From an uncultured Faecalibacterium sp. (GTDB lineage: Bacteria; Bacillota; Clostridia; Oscillospirales; Ruminococcaceae): 20,590 bases of DNA. Positions 6,218-12,445 of the stretch are shown here, one piece after another; the first letter of the stretch is position 1; the number at the start of each line of letters is the position of its first letter. The DNA is taken from assembly GCA_900765705.1 (NCBI GenBank), contig CAAFSR010000431.1:1-20590 (forward strand), in the 5' to 3' direction. Below the pieces are notes generated by a model. That model was not told where the DNA came from, made no database searches, and worked only from the letters and a program-made list of their open reading frames with translations. Both the position numbers and the translations under genes were made by a program.

Positions 6218-7120
6218 TTATCCCTCGATGGGTGCCAGACTGTCCTGCTTGCCGCCGTAGATGCCCATGGGCTCTACGTGAATACCGGCAACGGTTACCA
6301 GATGGGTACCCTTTTCGGCGTTGAAGTTGTCCAGATACGGCTGATGCTGGAAGTAGTTGGTGTCTACCTGACCGTCCTCGACGATCTGGTTGGGGATGAC
6401 ATAGTCATCGTACTCCTGAATATCCAGCGTGATGCCCTTGGCGGCAAGGATCTCCTTGCACACCTCCAGCACCTCGCAGTGGGGGGCGGGGGTGGCGGCG
6501 CAGCTCACGGTCTGGCCGTTCAGTGCGTCGTAGTCCACGGTGGGATCGTAGCCATCGGTGGGGTTCTCCACAACGGACACCACAGCGCCCTTGTAGGTTT
6601 CGTCCATGAAGTCCTTCACCTTCTGGCTCTGCAGGGCAGCTGCCAGAGCCTTGATCTTGGGCTCTTCCTGATTGCCGTCCTTGCACACCAGAATGTTAAC
6701 GTAGGCAGAGGTGCCGTCCTCCATAGCCAGTGCATCGGTCATGGGGTCCAGCCCGGCAGAGATAGCGTAGTTGGAGTTGATGACGGCGTAGTCCTCGTCC
6801 TGCAGGACGTTGGGCACCTGAGCGGCCTCCACCTCGTCCACAGTGACGTTCAGGGGGTTCTCGGCAATGTCGTTCTTGGTGGCGGTCAGGCCGGCATCTG
6901 CCTTCAGCTTGAAGAAGCCGTTCTTCTCCAGCAGGGTCAGGGCACGGGCCTCGTTGGTGGTATCGTTGGGCACAGCCACCTTGATCTTATCCAGCTTGGC
7001 TGCGGCAGAGGATGCCGTGCTGCCGGATGCAGCAGAGGTAGAAGAACCACCGCAGGCAGTCAGGGCAGCGGCTGCGGCTGCCACACCGGTAACTTTCAGA
7101 AAATCGCGACGAGTAATCAT
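6218..7120 (-). CDS. metQ: Methionine-binding lipoprotein MetQ, apparent circular permutant
   Basis: A 300-residue surface lipoprotein that should bind methionine and deliver it to MetNI. The signal peptide is MITRRDFLK plus a hydrophobic stretch ending in the lipobox LTAC (Cys23), then a Ser/Ala spacer. The domain order is unusual. Residues about 45-185 (VAVPNDTTNEAR, GLTATKNDIAENP, AVINSNYA, YVNILV, KGAVV) correspond to the C-terminal segment of ordinary MetQ/NlpA. Residues about 203-296 (EVCKEIL, YDDYVIPNQ, VDTNYFQHQPYLD, LVTV, PMGIYG) correspond to the ordinary N-terminal segment. A linker of about 17 residues (186-202) joins the old C-terminus to the old N-terminus. Motifs that contribute to the ligand pocket in ordinary MetQ (FQH-PYL, NDxTNxxR, VINxNYA) are all present. 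ATG 7120 has AGAGGGA about 10 bases upstream. It is the first gene after a Met T-box. Family assignment is secure; the permutation is read by eye against remembered family sequences. Confidence 0.93.
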   Translation of the reverse strand: MITRRDFLKVTGVAAAAAALTACGGSSTSAASGSTASSAAAKLDKIKVAVPNDTTNEARALTLLEKNGFFKLKADAGLTATKNDIAENPLNVTVDEVEAAQVPNVLQDEDYAVINSNYAISAGLDPMTDALAMEDGTSAYVNILVCKDGNQEEPKIKALAAALQSQKVKDFMDETYKGAVVSVVENPTDGYDPTVDYDALNGQTVSCAATPAPHCEVLEVCKEILAAKGITLDIQEYDDYVIPNQIVEDGQVDTNYFQHQPYLDNFNAEKGTHLVTVAGIHVEPMGIYGGKQDSLAPIEG

Positions 7121-7144
7121 AGTTTTGTTCCCTCTCTATTTGCT

Positions 7145-7175
7145 ATTATAATGTACAGCGGCCCGCACGGCACAA
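7145..7175 (-). promoter_or_regulatory. Possible second promoter for metQ, downstream of the T-box
   Basis: On the - strand a perfect TATAAT (7145-7150) is preceded by TTGTGC (7170-7175), but with a 19-base spacer. It lies after the T-box terminator and 24 bases before metQ, so if active it would bypass tRNA control. The long spacer and weak -35 keep confidence low. Confidence 0.3.
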
Positions 7176-7202
7176 TTCCGCACGCGGCCATGGACGGACG
7201 AA

Positions 7203-7254
7203 TAAAAAATGCCTCCGCCCTTACAAGCCTTAAGCTCTGCAAGGACGGAGGCAT
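7203..7254 (-). terminator. T-box-controlled terminator of the methionine leader
   Basis: On the - strand ATGCCTCCG pairs with CGGAGGCAT, extended inward by further pairs (UCCUU with AAGGG), followed by TTTTTT at 7208-7203. It follows the T-box sequence directly, as expected for the terminator that forms when the sensed tRNA is charged. Confidence 0.9.
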
Positions 7255-7512
7255 GAATATCCTTCCGTGGTACCACCTTGGTTCACTGCACCCTTGCGGA
7301 CACAGCCTCGATGCTGCGGCAGCATGTGCTGCTTACAGCCGGACGCTGTAACGGGCGCATCCCGTTGCGGGCTTAGCACTCCTGCGCCTCGTCCGCACGG
7401 CTCCGAGACCATTTTCAGCCTCCTGTTTCCTGCCCTTTTCCACCGCCCGGGCTCTCTGGTAAGGATCAATGCGAAGGCCTACTCTTCTCTTCACAGCCAT
7501 TTTTGTGATATT
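7203..7512 (-). promoter_or_regulatory. T-box riboswitch, methionine-specific, upstream of metQNI-metY-metA
   Basis: A T-box leader that should sense uncharged tRNA-Met and allow readthrough into the operon. The conserved T-box motif AAGGTGGTACCACGG sits at 7265-7279. Its TGGT can pair with an ACCA tRNA end, which fits an A discriminator base as in tRNA-Met. Stem I features are visible further upstream: an AGAGTAGG (AGUA) strand, then AGAGAG and GGTGGAA of the distal loops. Opposite the AGUA strand is GAAAATGG followed by TCTC, which can pair with GAGA on the 5' side. That places ATG (7410-7412) as the specifier codon followed by a purine. Met specificity agrees with all five downstream genes. 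Confidence 0.92.
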
Positions 7513-7518
7513 GACACT

Positions 7519-7547
7519 ATAATAAACCCATTGGCGGCATTTGTCAA
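7519..7547 (-). promoter_or_regulatory. Sigma-A-type promoter of the methionine operon
   Basis: On the - strand a consensus TTGACA (7542-7547) and TATTAT (7519-7524) are separated by 17 bases. Transcription would start near 7512, at the beginning of the T-box leader. Confidence 0.85.
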
Positions 7548-7620
7548 CACCCCTAACGAAGTTTTTTGGTAGGGATATGGCTTCCGGTGTGCCGCAGCGC
7601 CCGTTTTTTATGATACACCC

Positions 7621-7649
7621 TTGTATGCGGCTGGTGGCCATGATAAAAT
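7621..7649 (+). promoter_or_regulatory. Promoter of the threonine/serine exporter genes
   Basis: TTGTAT (7621-7626) and TAAAAT (7644-7649) are separated by 17 bases and lie about 30 bases before the start codon, with AAGGAG in between. Together with the divergent methionine promoter it fills the gap between the two transcription units. Confidence 0.65.
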
Positions 7650-7680
7650 AGGGTAACATCTTTTTCAAGGAGAACAGGCA

Positions 7681-8472
7681 ATGAACAGCAGAGACCCTTT
7701 TCCCGACGAGGAGCTGCGCCGCCGCATCATGGATTTTATCATGGCCGCAGGGCAGACCCTGCTGGAAAACGGCGCAGAGGTGTTCCGGGTGGAGCAGACC
7801 ATGGAGATCATGGCGCGCAGCTTCCATTTGCGGGAGTTCCATGTTTATGTGCTGACCAACGGCATTTTTGCCAGCGCCGGCACTGCCGAGATCAGCGAGG
7901 TACGCAATGTGCCGGTGCGCACCACCCATCTGGGGCGGGTGGCAGCGGTGAACGAGCTTTCCCGCCAGATCGCCCAGACCGGGATGACCTTAGACGAGGC
8001 CGAGAGCCGTCTGGTGCTGGCGCGGCGGCTGCCCTTCCCCAAGGATTCTGTGCAGCTGCTGTCCGGGCTGTGCGGGGCGTTCTGCTTTGCCATGATGTTC
8101 GGCGGCAGCCTGCGCAGCGCGCTGGCGGCTGCCGGAGCAGGGGTGGCGGCCAGCTGGTATCTGCTGTGGTGCGGGCGTCACGAAGTGCCCGGCGGCTTCC
8201 AGAAGATCAGCACCGCCGCGCTGATCACGCTGATGTGCATCCTGCTGTGCAATCTGCTGCACACCTCTGCCAGCCACGCCATCATCGGTACGCTGATGAT
8301 CCTGACCCCGGGCATCGCCTTTACCATGGGCATCCGGGACTTTGTGCAGGGAGATTACCTTTCCGGCACCATCCGCATGATCGACGCTTTGCTCATTGCC
8401 GCCAGCATTGCCATAGGCACCGGTCTTGTACTGCGGCTGTACACGGTACTTACGGGGGTGGTCGTGGTATGA
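7681..8472 (+). CDS. Threonine/serine exporter, ThrE N-terminal-type subunit (YjjP-like)
   Basis: A 263-residue membrane protein of the ThrE/YjjP family, which exports threonine and serine (or related small metabolites) from the cytoplasm. The N-terminal soluble region carries the family pattern GQTLLENGAEVFRVEQTMEIMA (split here over residues 24-45), followed by HVYVLTNGIFAS. From about residue 125 on there are about five hydrophobic segments. The strongly conserved LTPGIAFTMGIRDFVQGDYLSG region lies at about 208-230. In Corynebacterium both halves are fused in one ThrE; here, as in many Firmicutes, they are split, and the next gene supplies the second half. AAGGAG lies 9 bases before ATG 7681. 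The stop overlaps the next ATG (ATGA), indicating coupled translation. The exact substrate cannot be read from sequence. Confidence 0.88.
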   Translation: MNSRDPFPDEELRRRIMDFIMAAGQTLLENGAEVFRVEQTMEIMARSFHLREFHVYVLTNGIFASAGTAEISEVRNVPVRTTHLGRVAAVNELSRQIAQTGMTLDEAESRLVLARRLPFPKDSVQLLSGLCGAFCFAMMFGGSLRSALAAAGAGVAASWYLLWCGRHEVPGGFQKISTAALITLMCILLCNLLHTSASHAIIGTLMILTPGIAFTMGIRDFVQGDYLSGTIRMIDALLIAASIAIGTGLVLRLYTVLTGVVVV

Positions 8473-8921
8473 TGTCCCTTACAGCTGTACAGATCAGCGA
8501 GCTGACCGCGCAGTTTTTTCTGGCCGGGGTGGGCACGCTGAGCTTTGCCATTCTGTTTGCGTGCCCCCGCCGCTGTCTGCCCTACTGCGCACTGGTGGGC
8601 GCTGTGGGCTGGCTGGGGTATGAGCTTCTGACCCTGCTGGGTGCAGACGCCGCCACGGCATCCCTGCTGTCGGTCATCCCGCTTACCATCCTTACCCGCG
8701 TGTTTGCCATTACCCAAAAAACGCCGGTCACGGTATTTTTGCTGTCCGGTATTTTTCCGCTTGTGCCGGGCGCGGGCATCTACTACACCGCCTACTATTT
8801 CATCCAGAACGAAAACACCCTTGCCCTTGCCAAGGGCATCAGTACCTTTAAAATCGCCGTGGCGCTGGCCATCGGCATCAGTCTGGTGCTGTGCGTGCCG
8901 CTGCCGAAGAAACGGAAATAG
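8469..8921 (+). CDS. Threonine/serine exporter, second subunit (YjjB-like)
   Basis: A 150-residue, very hydrophobic protein of the ThrE C-terminal/YjjB family with four or five membrane helices. It is the partner of the preceding subunit. The marker region is ILTRVFAITQKTPVTVFLLSGIFPLVPGAGIYYTAYYFI (here about residues 73-112), followed by KGISTFKIAVALAIGI. Translation probably starts at ATG 8469, overlapping the upstream stop; a second ATG at 8472 would shorten it by one residue. The frame is open further upstream, but that part lies inside the upstream gene. The protein ends with a short basic tail (PKKRK), about 20 bases before a palindromic repeat. Confidence 0.87.
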   Translation: MMSLTAVQISELTAQFFLAGVGTLSFAILFACPRRCLPYCALVGAVGWLGYELLTLLGADAATASLLSVIPLTILTRVFAITQKTPVTVFLLSGIFPLVPGAGIYYTAYYFIQNENTLALAKGISTFKIAVALAIGISLVLCVPLPKKRK

Positions 8922-8940
8922 AACCTCTCAGGCATGGCGT

Positions 8941-9070
8941 ACCCCCTCAGGCGCTAACGCGCCAGCTCCCCCAAGGGGACGCCTTTGGCTAGGAGGAAAA
9001 CTTTCTGGTATAGCCCTAAAGCCGTCCCCTTGGGGAAGGTGGCAAAGCCGCAGGCTTTGACGGAAGGGGT
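8941..9070. repeat. Palindromic intergenic repeat, copy A
   Basis: A 130-base element with ends ACCCCCTC and GAAGGGGT. It has two near-inverted arms (CCCCAAGGGGACGCCTTT and AAAGCCGTCCCCTTGGGG) and three internal hairpins: GGCGC/GCGCC at 8950-8963, a central GGCTA/TAGCC, and CAAAGCC/GGCTTTG at 9043-9059. The same architecture recurs in opposite orientation at 17229-17364. It sits between the exporter genes and the nitroreductase. No protein is encoded, so it would have to be mobilised in trans if mobile. Confidence 0.8.
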
Positions 9071-9121
9071 CGCTGCCGAAAAAACAGCGGTGATATAGAG
9101 TAATATAAAGGAGTGATTTCT

Positions 9122-9697
9122 ATGAACGCAATGGAACTTCTGTCCACCCGCCGCACCTACCGCCGGTTTGCGCAAAAGGCCGTGCCGCAGGATGTGGTAA
9201 ACGATATCGTACAGGCCGTGCGGCTTTCCTCCTGTGGGGCAAACCGGCAGGCGGTGCGGCTGGTGCTGGTGCAAAGCCCCGAAATGGTGGCTAAGGTGCA
9301 GCCGCTGGTCAAGTGGGCCGCCTACCTGCCGCCGGAGCAGGGCACGCCCAAGGCGGACGAGCTGCCCACCTTTTATGCAGCTGTGGTGCAGGACACCGCC
9401 ATTCCCGGCGACCTTGCCACCGACACCGGCATTGCGCTGGCCAACATGACCCTTGCCGCATGGGACAAGGGCGTGGGCAGCTGCATCATGGGCGCCATTG
9501 ATAAGCCCGCCCTGACCGCACTGCTGGGCATTGAAGAGCCGCAGAAGCTGGCCTTTATGGTGGCCTTTGGCTACCCCACCCACGCCGCACGCGTTGTGCC
9601 CCTGACCGAGCAGACCGGCGTAAAGTACTATCTGGACGCAAACCGCGACTACTGCGTGCCCAAGCGCAGCGCCGAGGAGCTTGCAAGAAGCGTGTAA
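9122..9697 (+). CDS. Nitroreductase family protein (FMN-dependent)
   Basis: A 191-residue nitroreductase-fold flavoprotein; members use FMN and NAD(P)H to reduce nitro groups, quinones or related acceptors in the cytoplasm as dimers. The FMN-phosphate-binding motif STRRTYRRF (residues about 7-15) is at the N-terminus. SSCGANRQAVRLVLV (36-50) and the GxxxxANMTLAAWDKGVGSCIMGAI region (split over residues about 104-130) follow, the latter lining the flavin site. ALLGIEEPQKLAFMVAFGYP is the usual C-terminal strand. ATG 9122 is chosen because AAAGGAG lies 8 bases upstream; a GTG nine bases earlier overlaps that site. It appears monocistronic. The natural substrate is unknown. Confidence 0.87.
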   Translation: MNAMELLSTRRTYRRFAQKAVPQDVVNDIVQAVRLSSCGANRQAVRLVLVQSPEMVAKVQPLVKWAAYLPPEQGTPKADELPTFYAAVVQDTAIPGDLATDTGIALANMTLAAWDKGVGSCIMGAIDKPALTALLGIEEPQKLAFMVAFGYPTHAARVVPLTEQTGVKYYLDANRDYCVPKRSAEELARSV

Positions 9698-9792
9698 AGG
9701 AGTTTTATACTGCATATATTCACACATTTTCTCCGTTATTGCATAAATGTTTGCAAATTCGTATCAATTTTACGGATTATTATGCACAAGTA

Positions 9793-9821
9793 TTGACTTT
9801 TTGATTTGTACAAACTATACT
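9793..9821 (+). promoter_or_regulatory. Promoter of the amino acid ABC importer
   Basis: TTGACT (9793-9798) and TATACT (9816-9821) have an ideal 17-base spacer. The start would fall near 9828, giving a 5' leader of about 75 bases. The AT-rich DNA just upstream (9711-9790) contains several TGCATA-like words that might be operator half-sites; no specific regulator can be named. Confidence 0.8.
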
Positions 9822-9830
9822 AAGTGCGTT

Positions 9831-9864
9831 CCCCGAAAGCGCGATGAATCGCATCCCATCGGGG
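9831..9864 (+). other. Two-tier hairpin in the ABC importer leader
   Basis: CCCCGA (9831-9836) can pair with TCGGGG (9859-9864), and inside it GCGAT pairs with ATCGC around GA (9841-9852). It lies in the 5' leader between the transcription start and the ribosome binding site. It could stabilise the message or regulate it; no known riboswitch class is recognised. Confidence 0.45.
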
Positions 9865-9903
9865 CAAACAAAATAAAATGCATATATAGAGGAGTGTTTG
9901 AAT

Positions 9904-10722
9904 ATGAAAAAGATTTCTCGCCGCAGCTTTCTGGCTGCCGCCGCTGTTTCCGCTGCTGCTCTGGCTATGACCGCCTGCGGTGGTTCTGCAAGCTCTGCCG
10001 CTTCCTCTGTGGCAAGCTCTGCTGCTTCCTCCGGCGCTGCCGCACTGTCCACCGTTCTGGCTGGTAAGCTGACCATGGCTACCAACGCCACCTTCCCTCC
10101 GTATGAGATGACCACCGACTCCGGTGAGATCGAGGGCATTGATGTGGACACCGCCAAGGCCATTGCTGAAAAGCTGGGTCTGGAGCTGCAGGTGGACGAC
10201 ATGGAGTTTGATGCCGCACTGCTCAGCGTGCAGCAGGGCAAGGCAGACATCGTGATGGCCGGCGTTACCGTGACCGACGAGCGCAAGGCTGTGATGGACT
10301 TCTCCGACAGCTACGCCACCGGCATCCAGTCCATCATCGTGCCCAACGATTCCGACATTGCTTCTCCCGATGATCTGGCTGGCAAGAAGATCGGTACCCA
10401 GCGCGGCACCACCGGCTACATCTACTGCTCCGATGATTTTGGTGATGACGCTGTTGTGGCCTACGACAGCGGCCTGACCGCCGTGCAGGCGCTGAACAAC
10501 GGTCAGGTGGATGCAGTGGTCATCGACAACGCTCCCGCTACGCAGTACGTTGCTGCCAACCCCGGCCTGAAGGTGCTGGACACCAGCTACGCCGAGGAGG
10601 ACTACGCTATTGGCATGGCAAAGGGCTCTGCACTGGAGGACGCCATCAACAAGGCTCTGGAGGAGCTGAAGGAGGACGGCACCCTGCAGTCCATCGTGGA
10701 TAAGTACATCAACGCAAACTAA
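9904..10722 (+). CDS. Polar amino acid ABC transporter substrate-binding lipoprotein
   Basis: A 272-residue type II periplasmic-binding-like (SBP_bac_3) lipoprotein that captures an amino acid outside the cell for the adjacent permease and ATPase. The signal peptide MKKISRRSFLAAAAVSAAALAMTAC ends with lipobox Cys25 and shows an SRRSFL twin-arginine-like motif; a Ser/Ala-rich spacer follows (about 26-48). Family marks are FPPYEM, IEGIDVDTAKAIAEKLG, FDAALLSVQQGKADIVMAGVTVTDER, and DDLAGKKIGTQRGTTGY, typical of polar amino acid binding proteins. The ligand (for example arginine, glutamine or cystine) cannot be fixed from sequence. ATG 9904 has AGAGGAG 9 bases upstream. A terminator-like hairpin after the stop probably makes this product more abundant than the downstream subunits. 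Confidence 0.92.
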   Translation: MKKISRRSFLAAAAVSAAALAMTACGGSASSAASSVASSAASSGAAALSTVLAGKLTMATNATFPPYEMTTDSGEIEGIDVDTAKAIAEKLGLELQVDDMEFDAALLSVQQGKADIVMAGVTVTDERKAVMDFSDSYATGIQSIIVPNDSDIASPDDLAGKKIGTQRGTTGYIYCSDDFGDDAVVAYDSGLTAVQALNNGQVDAVVIDNAPATQYVAANPGLKVLDTSYAEEDYAIGMAKGSALEDAINKALEELKEDGTLQSIVDKYINAN

Positions 10723-10754
10723 GCTGTGTATCCCGTATGATCCCCGTACCCGAG

Positions 10755-10786
10755 GAGGCGCCCCATGCAGGGGCACCTCTTTTTTT
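10755..10786 (+). terminator. Partial terminator after the binding-protein gene
   Basis: GAGGCGCCCC pairs with GGGGCACCTC around ATGCA, with one C-A mismatch, followed by seven T residues (10780-10786). It lies inside the ABC operon, so some readthrough is needed for the permease and ATPase. Such placement is common for raising the binding-protein level. Confidence 0.8.
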
Positions 10787-10834
10787 GGAAAAAAGTGGTT
10801 ACAATTTATTGACAAACAGAAAGTGAGGATGTGA

Positions 10835-11599
10835 ATGGCTGCTCAATACGAACTGCTCAAGGAGCTGCTGAACAGCGGCACAACGCTGAACCTTGGGCAG
10901 GAGCTCTTTTTCAAGTTTTATCAGGCCTTTATCCTGAAGGACCGCTGGCTGCAATACATCAACGGCGTGGGCACCACCCTGCTGGTCACCGCCATTGCGC
11001 TGGCGCTGGGCGTTGTGCTGGGCAGCGTGGTGGCCATGCTGCGCGTTACCCACGACCAGCAGCGCCCCGGTACGCATAACCCGGTGCTGGGCTTTTTTAA
11101 CGCGGTGTGTCAGGTGTACACTACCATCATCCGTGGCACGCCCATGATGGTGCAGCTGCTGATCATGAGCATGGTCATCTTCTCCAACAGCCGCAACTTT
11201 ACCATGGTGGGTGCGCTTACCTTAGGCATCAACTCCGGCGCATATGTATCGGAGATCATCCGCGGCGGTCTGATGGCTGTAGACCCCGGCCAGATGGAAG
11301 CCGGCCGCAGCCTTGGCCTGAACTACATGACCACCATGGTGGTCATCATTATCCCGCAGGCCATCCGTGCGGTGCTGCCTGCCCTTGGCAACGAGTTTAT
11401 CGTGCTGCTGAAGGATACCTCCCTGATCACGGTCATTGGCGGCAAGGAGCTGCTGTACGCCGCACAGGGCATTATGAACCGCACCTACGACGCTATGTTC
11501 CCCCTGCTGGGCGTTGCACTGATCTACCTGATCCTTGTTATGCTGTTTACATGGCTGTTGGGCAAGTTTGAGAGGAGGCTGGCACAAAGTGACCGCTAA
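10835..11599 (+). CDS. Amino acid ABC transporter permease
   Basis: A 254-residue HisM/HisQ-type permease of the polar amino acid uptake family. It should form the membrane channel for the upstream binding protein. After an unusually long amphipathic N-terminus (about 40 residues) come about five hydrophobic helices, starting near residue 44 (NGVGTTLLVTAIALALGVVLG). IRGTPMMVQLL and LGINSGAYVSEIIRGG are family signatures. The ATPase-docking EAA segment is EAGRSLGLNYMTTMVVIIIPQAIR (around residues 154-180 in total). ATG 10835 follows GTGAGGA. Its last 11 bases overlap the ATPase gene, indicating coupled translation. Confidence 0.92.
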   Translation: MAAQYELLKELLNSGTTLNLGQELFFKFYQAFILKDRWLQYINGVGTTLLVTAIALALGVVLGSVVAMLRVTHDQQRPGTHNPVLGFFNAVCQVYTTIIRGTPMMVQLLIMSMVIFSNSRNFTMVGALTLGINSGAYVSEIIRGGLMAVDPGQMEAGRSLGLNYMTTMVVIIIPQAIRAVLPALGNEFIVLLKDTSLITVIGGKELLYAAQGIMNRTYDAMFPLLGVALIYLILVMLFTWLLGKFERRLAQSDR

Positions 11600-12365
11600 T
11601 GCACCTGAAAAGATTCTGGAAGTCCGTGGCCTGACCAAGACCTACGGCGGCGTAAAGAAACGCGGCGCAAAAAAGGCCGACCCTACGTTGGACGTTTTGA
11701 AGGGCATCGACCTTGACATCTACCGCGGCGACGTGGTGTGCCTGATCGGCCCTTCCGGCTGCGGCAAGTCCACCTTTCTGCGCTGCCTGAACCGTTTGGA
11801 GATTCCCTCCTCCGGCTCTATCAAATTTGAGGGCGTGGAGGTAGACGAAGCACACATCGACGCCGTGCGCCAGAAGATGGGCATGGTGTTCCAGCACTTC
11901 AACCTCTTCCCCCACCTGACTGTGAAGCGTAACCTCGAGCTTGCCCCCAGCCTGCTGAAGCTGAAGGACAATGAGGCCATCTCTGCCCGCGCAGACGAGC
12001 TGCTGGCCCGCGTGGGTCTGGCCGATAAGGCCAACGCCTACCCCAAGAGCCTGTCCGGCGGCCAGCAGCAGCGCATCGCCATTGCCCGCGCGCTGGCCAT
12101 GGACCCGGACGTGATCCTGTTTGACGAGCCCACCAGCGCCCTTGACCCCGAGATGGTGGGCGAGGTGCTGGAGCTGATGAAGGAGCTGGCACACACCGGT
12201 ATTACCATGCTGGTGGTCACCCACGAGATGGGCTTTGCCCGCGAGGTGTCCAACCGGGTCATCTTCATTGATGACGGCCGCATTCAGGAGGATGAGCCGC
12301 CGCAGGAGCTGTTCACAAACCCCAAGCACCCCCGCCTGAAAGCCTTCCTCTCCAAGATGCTGTAA
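11589..12365 (+). CDS. Amino acid ABC transporter ATP-binding protein
   Basis: A 258-residue GlnQ/HisP-type ATPase driving the upstream permease. Walker A is GPSGCGKST, followed by FLRCLNRLE typical of this subfamily. The Q-loop is VFQHFNLFPHLTV, the ABC signature is LSGGQQQRIAIARAL, Walker B is VILFDEPTSALDP, and the H-loop is VVTHEMGFA. An extra basic segment (VKKRGAKKADPT) sits between the first two strands where shorter loops are usual. The start is GTG 11589, with AGGAGG 10 bases upstream, overlapping the permease by 11 bases; no in-frame ATG fits. The frame is open further upstream but is then inside the permease gene. A strong terminator follows at 12404. Confidence 0.93.
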   Translation: MTANAPEKILEVRGLTKTYGGVKKRGAKKADPTLDVLKGIDLDIYRGDVVCLIGPSGCGKSTFLRCLNRLEIPSSGSIKFEGVEVDEAHIDAVRQKMGMVFQHFNLFPHLTVKRNLELAPSLLKLKDNEAISARADELLARVGLADKANAYPKSLSGGQQQRIAIARALAMDPDVILFDEPTSALDPEMVGEVLELMKELAHTGITMLVVTHEMGFAREVSNRVIFIDDGRIQEDEPPQELFTNPKHPRLKAFLSKML

Positions 12366-12403
12366 GCGGACTTATTTATTCAGAAGAATTAGTATTTTTA
12401 TTA

Positions 12404-12445
12404 GGGATTCTGAAAAGCCTGCGGGCTTTTCAGAATCCCTTTTTT
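12404..12445 (+). terminator. Intrinsic terminator of the amino acid ABC operon
   Basis: A perfect 16-bp stem (GGGATTCTGAAAAGCC and its complement) with a four-base loop TGCG is followed by six T residues at 12440-12445. It is a textbook Rho-independent terminator. Confidence 0.93.

Noticed and set aside
6218..7120. MetQ as two genes, a frameshift or an assembly artefact
   Set aside because: The frame is continuous with one signal peptide, and the joint falls at a clean domain boundary with a linker. An assembly error would have to rearrange two parts in frame within a correct operon, though read-level confirmation is still sensible.
7333..7929. Possible - strand coding region across the T-box leader
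   Set aside because: It runs through the promoter and T-box structure of the methionine operon, which fully explain this region.
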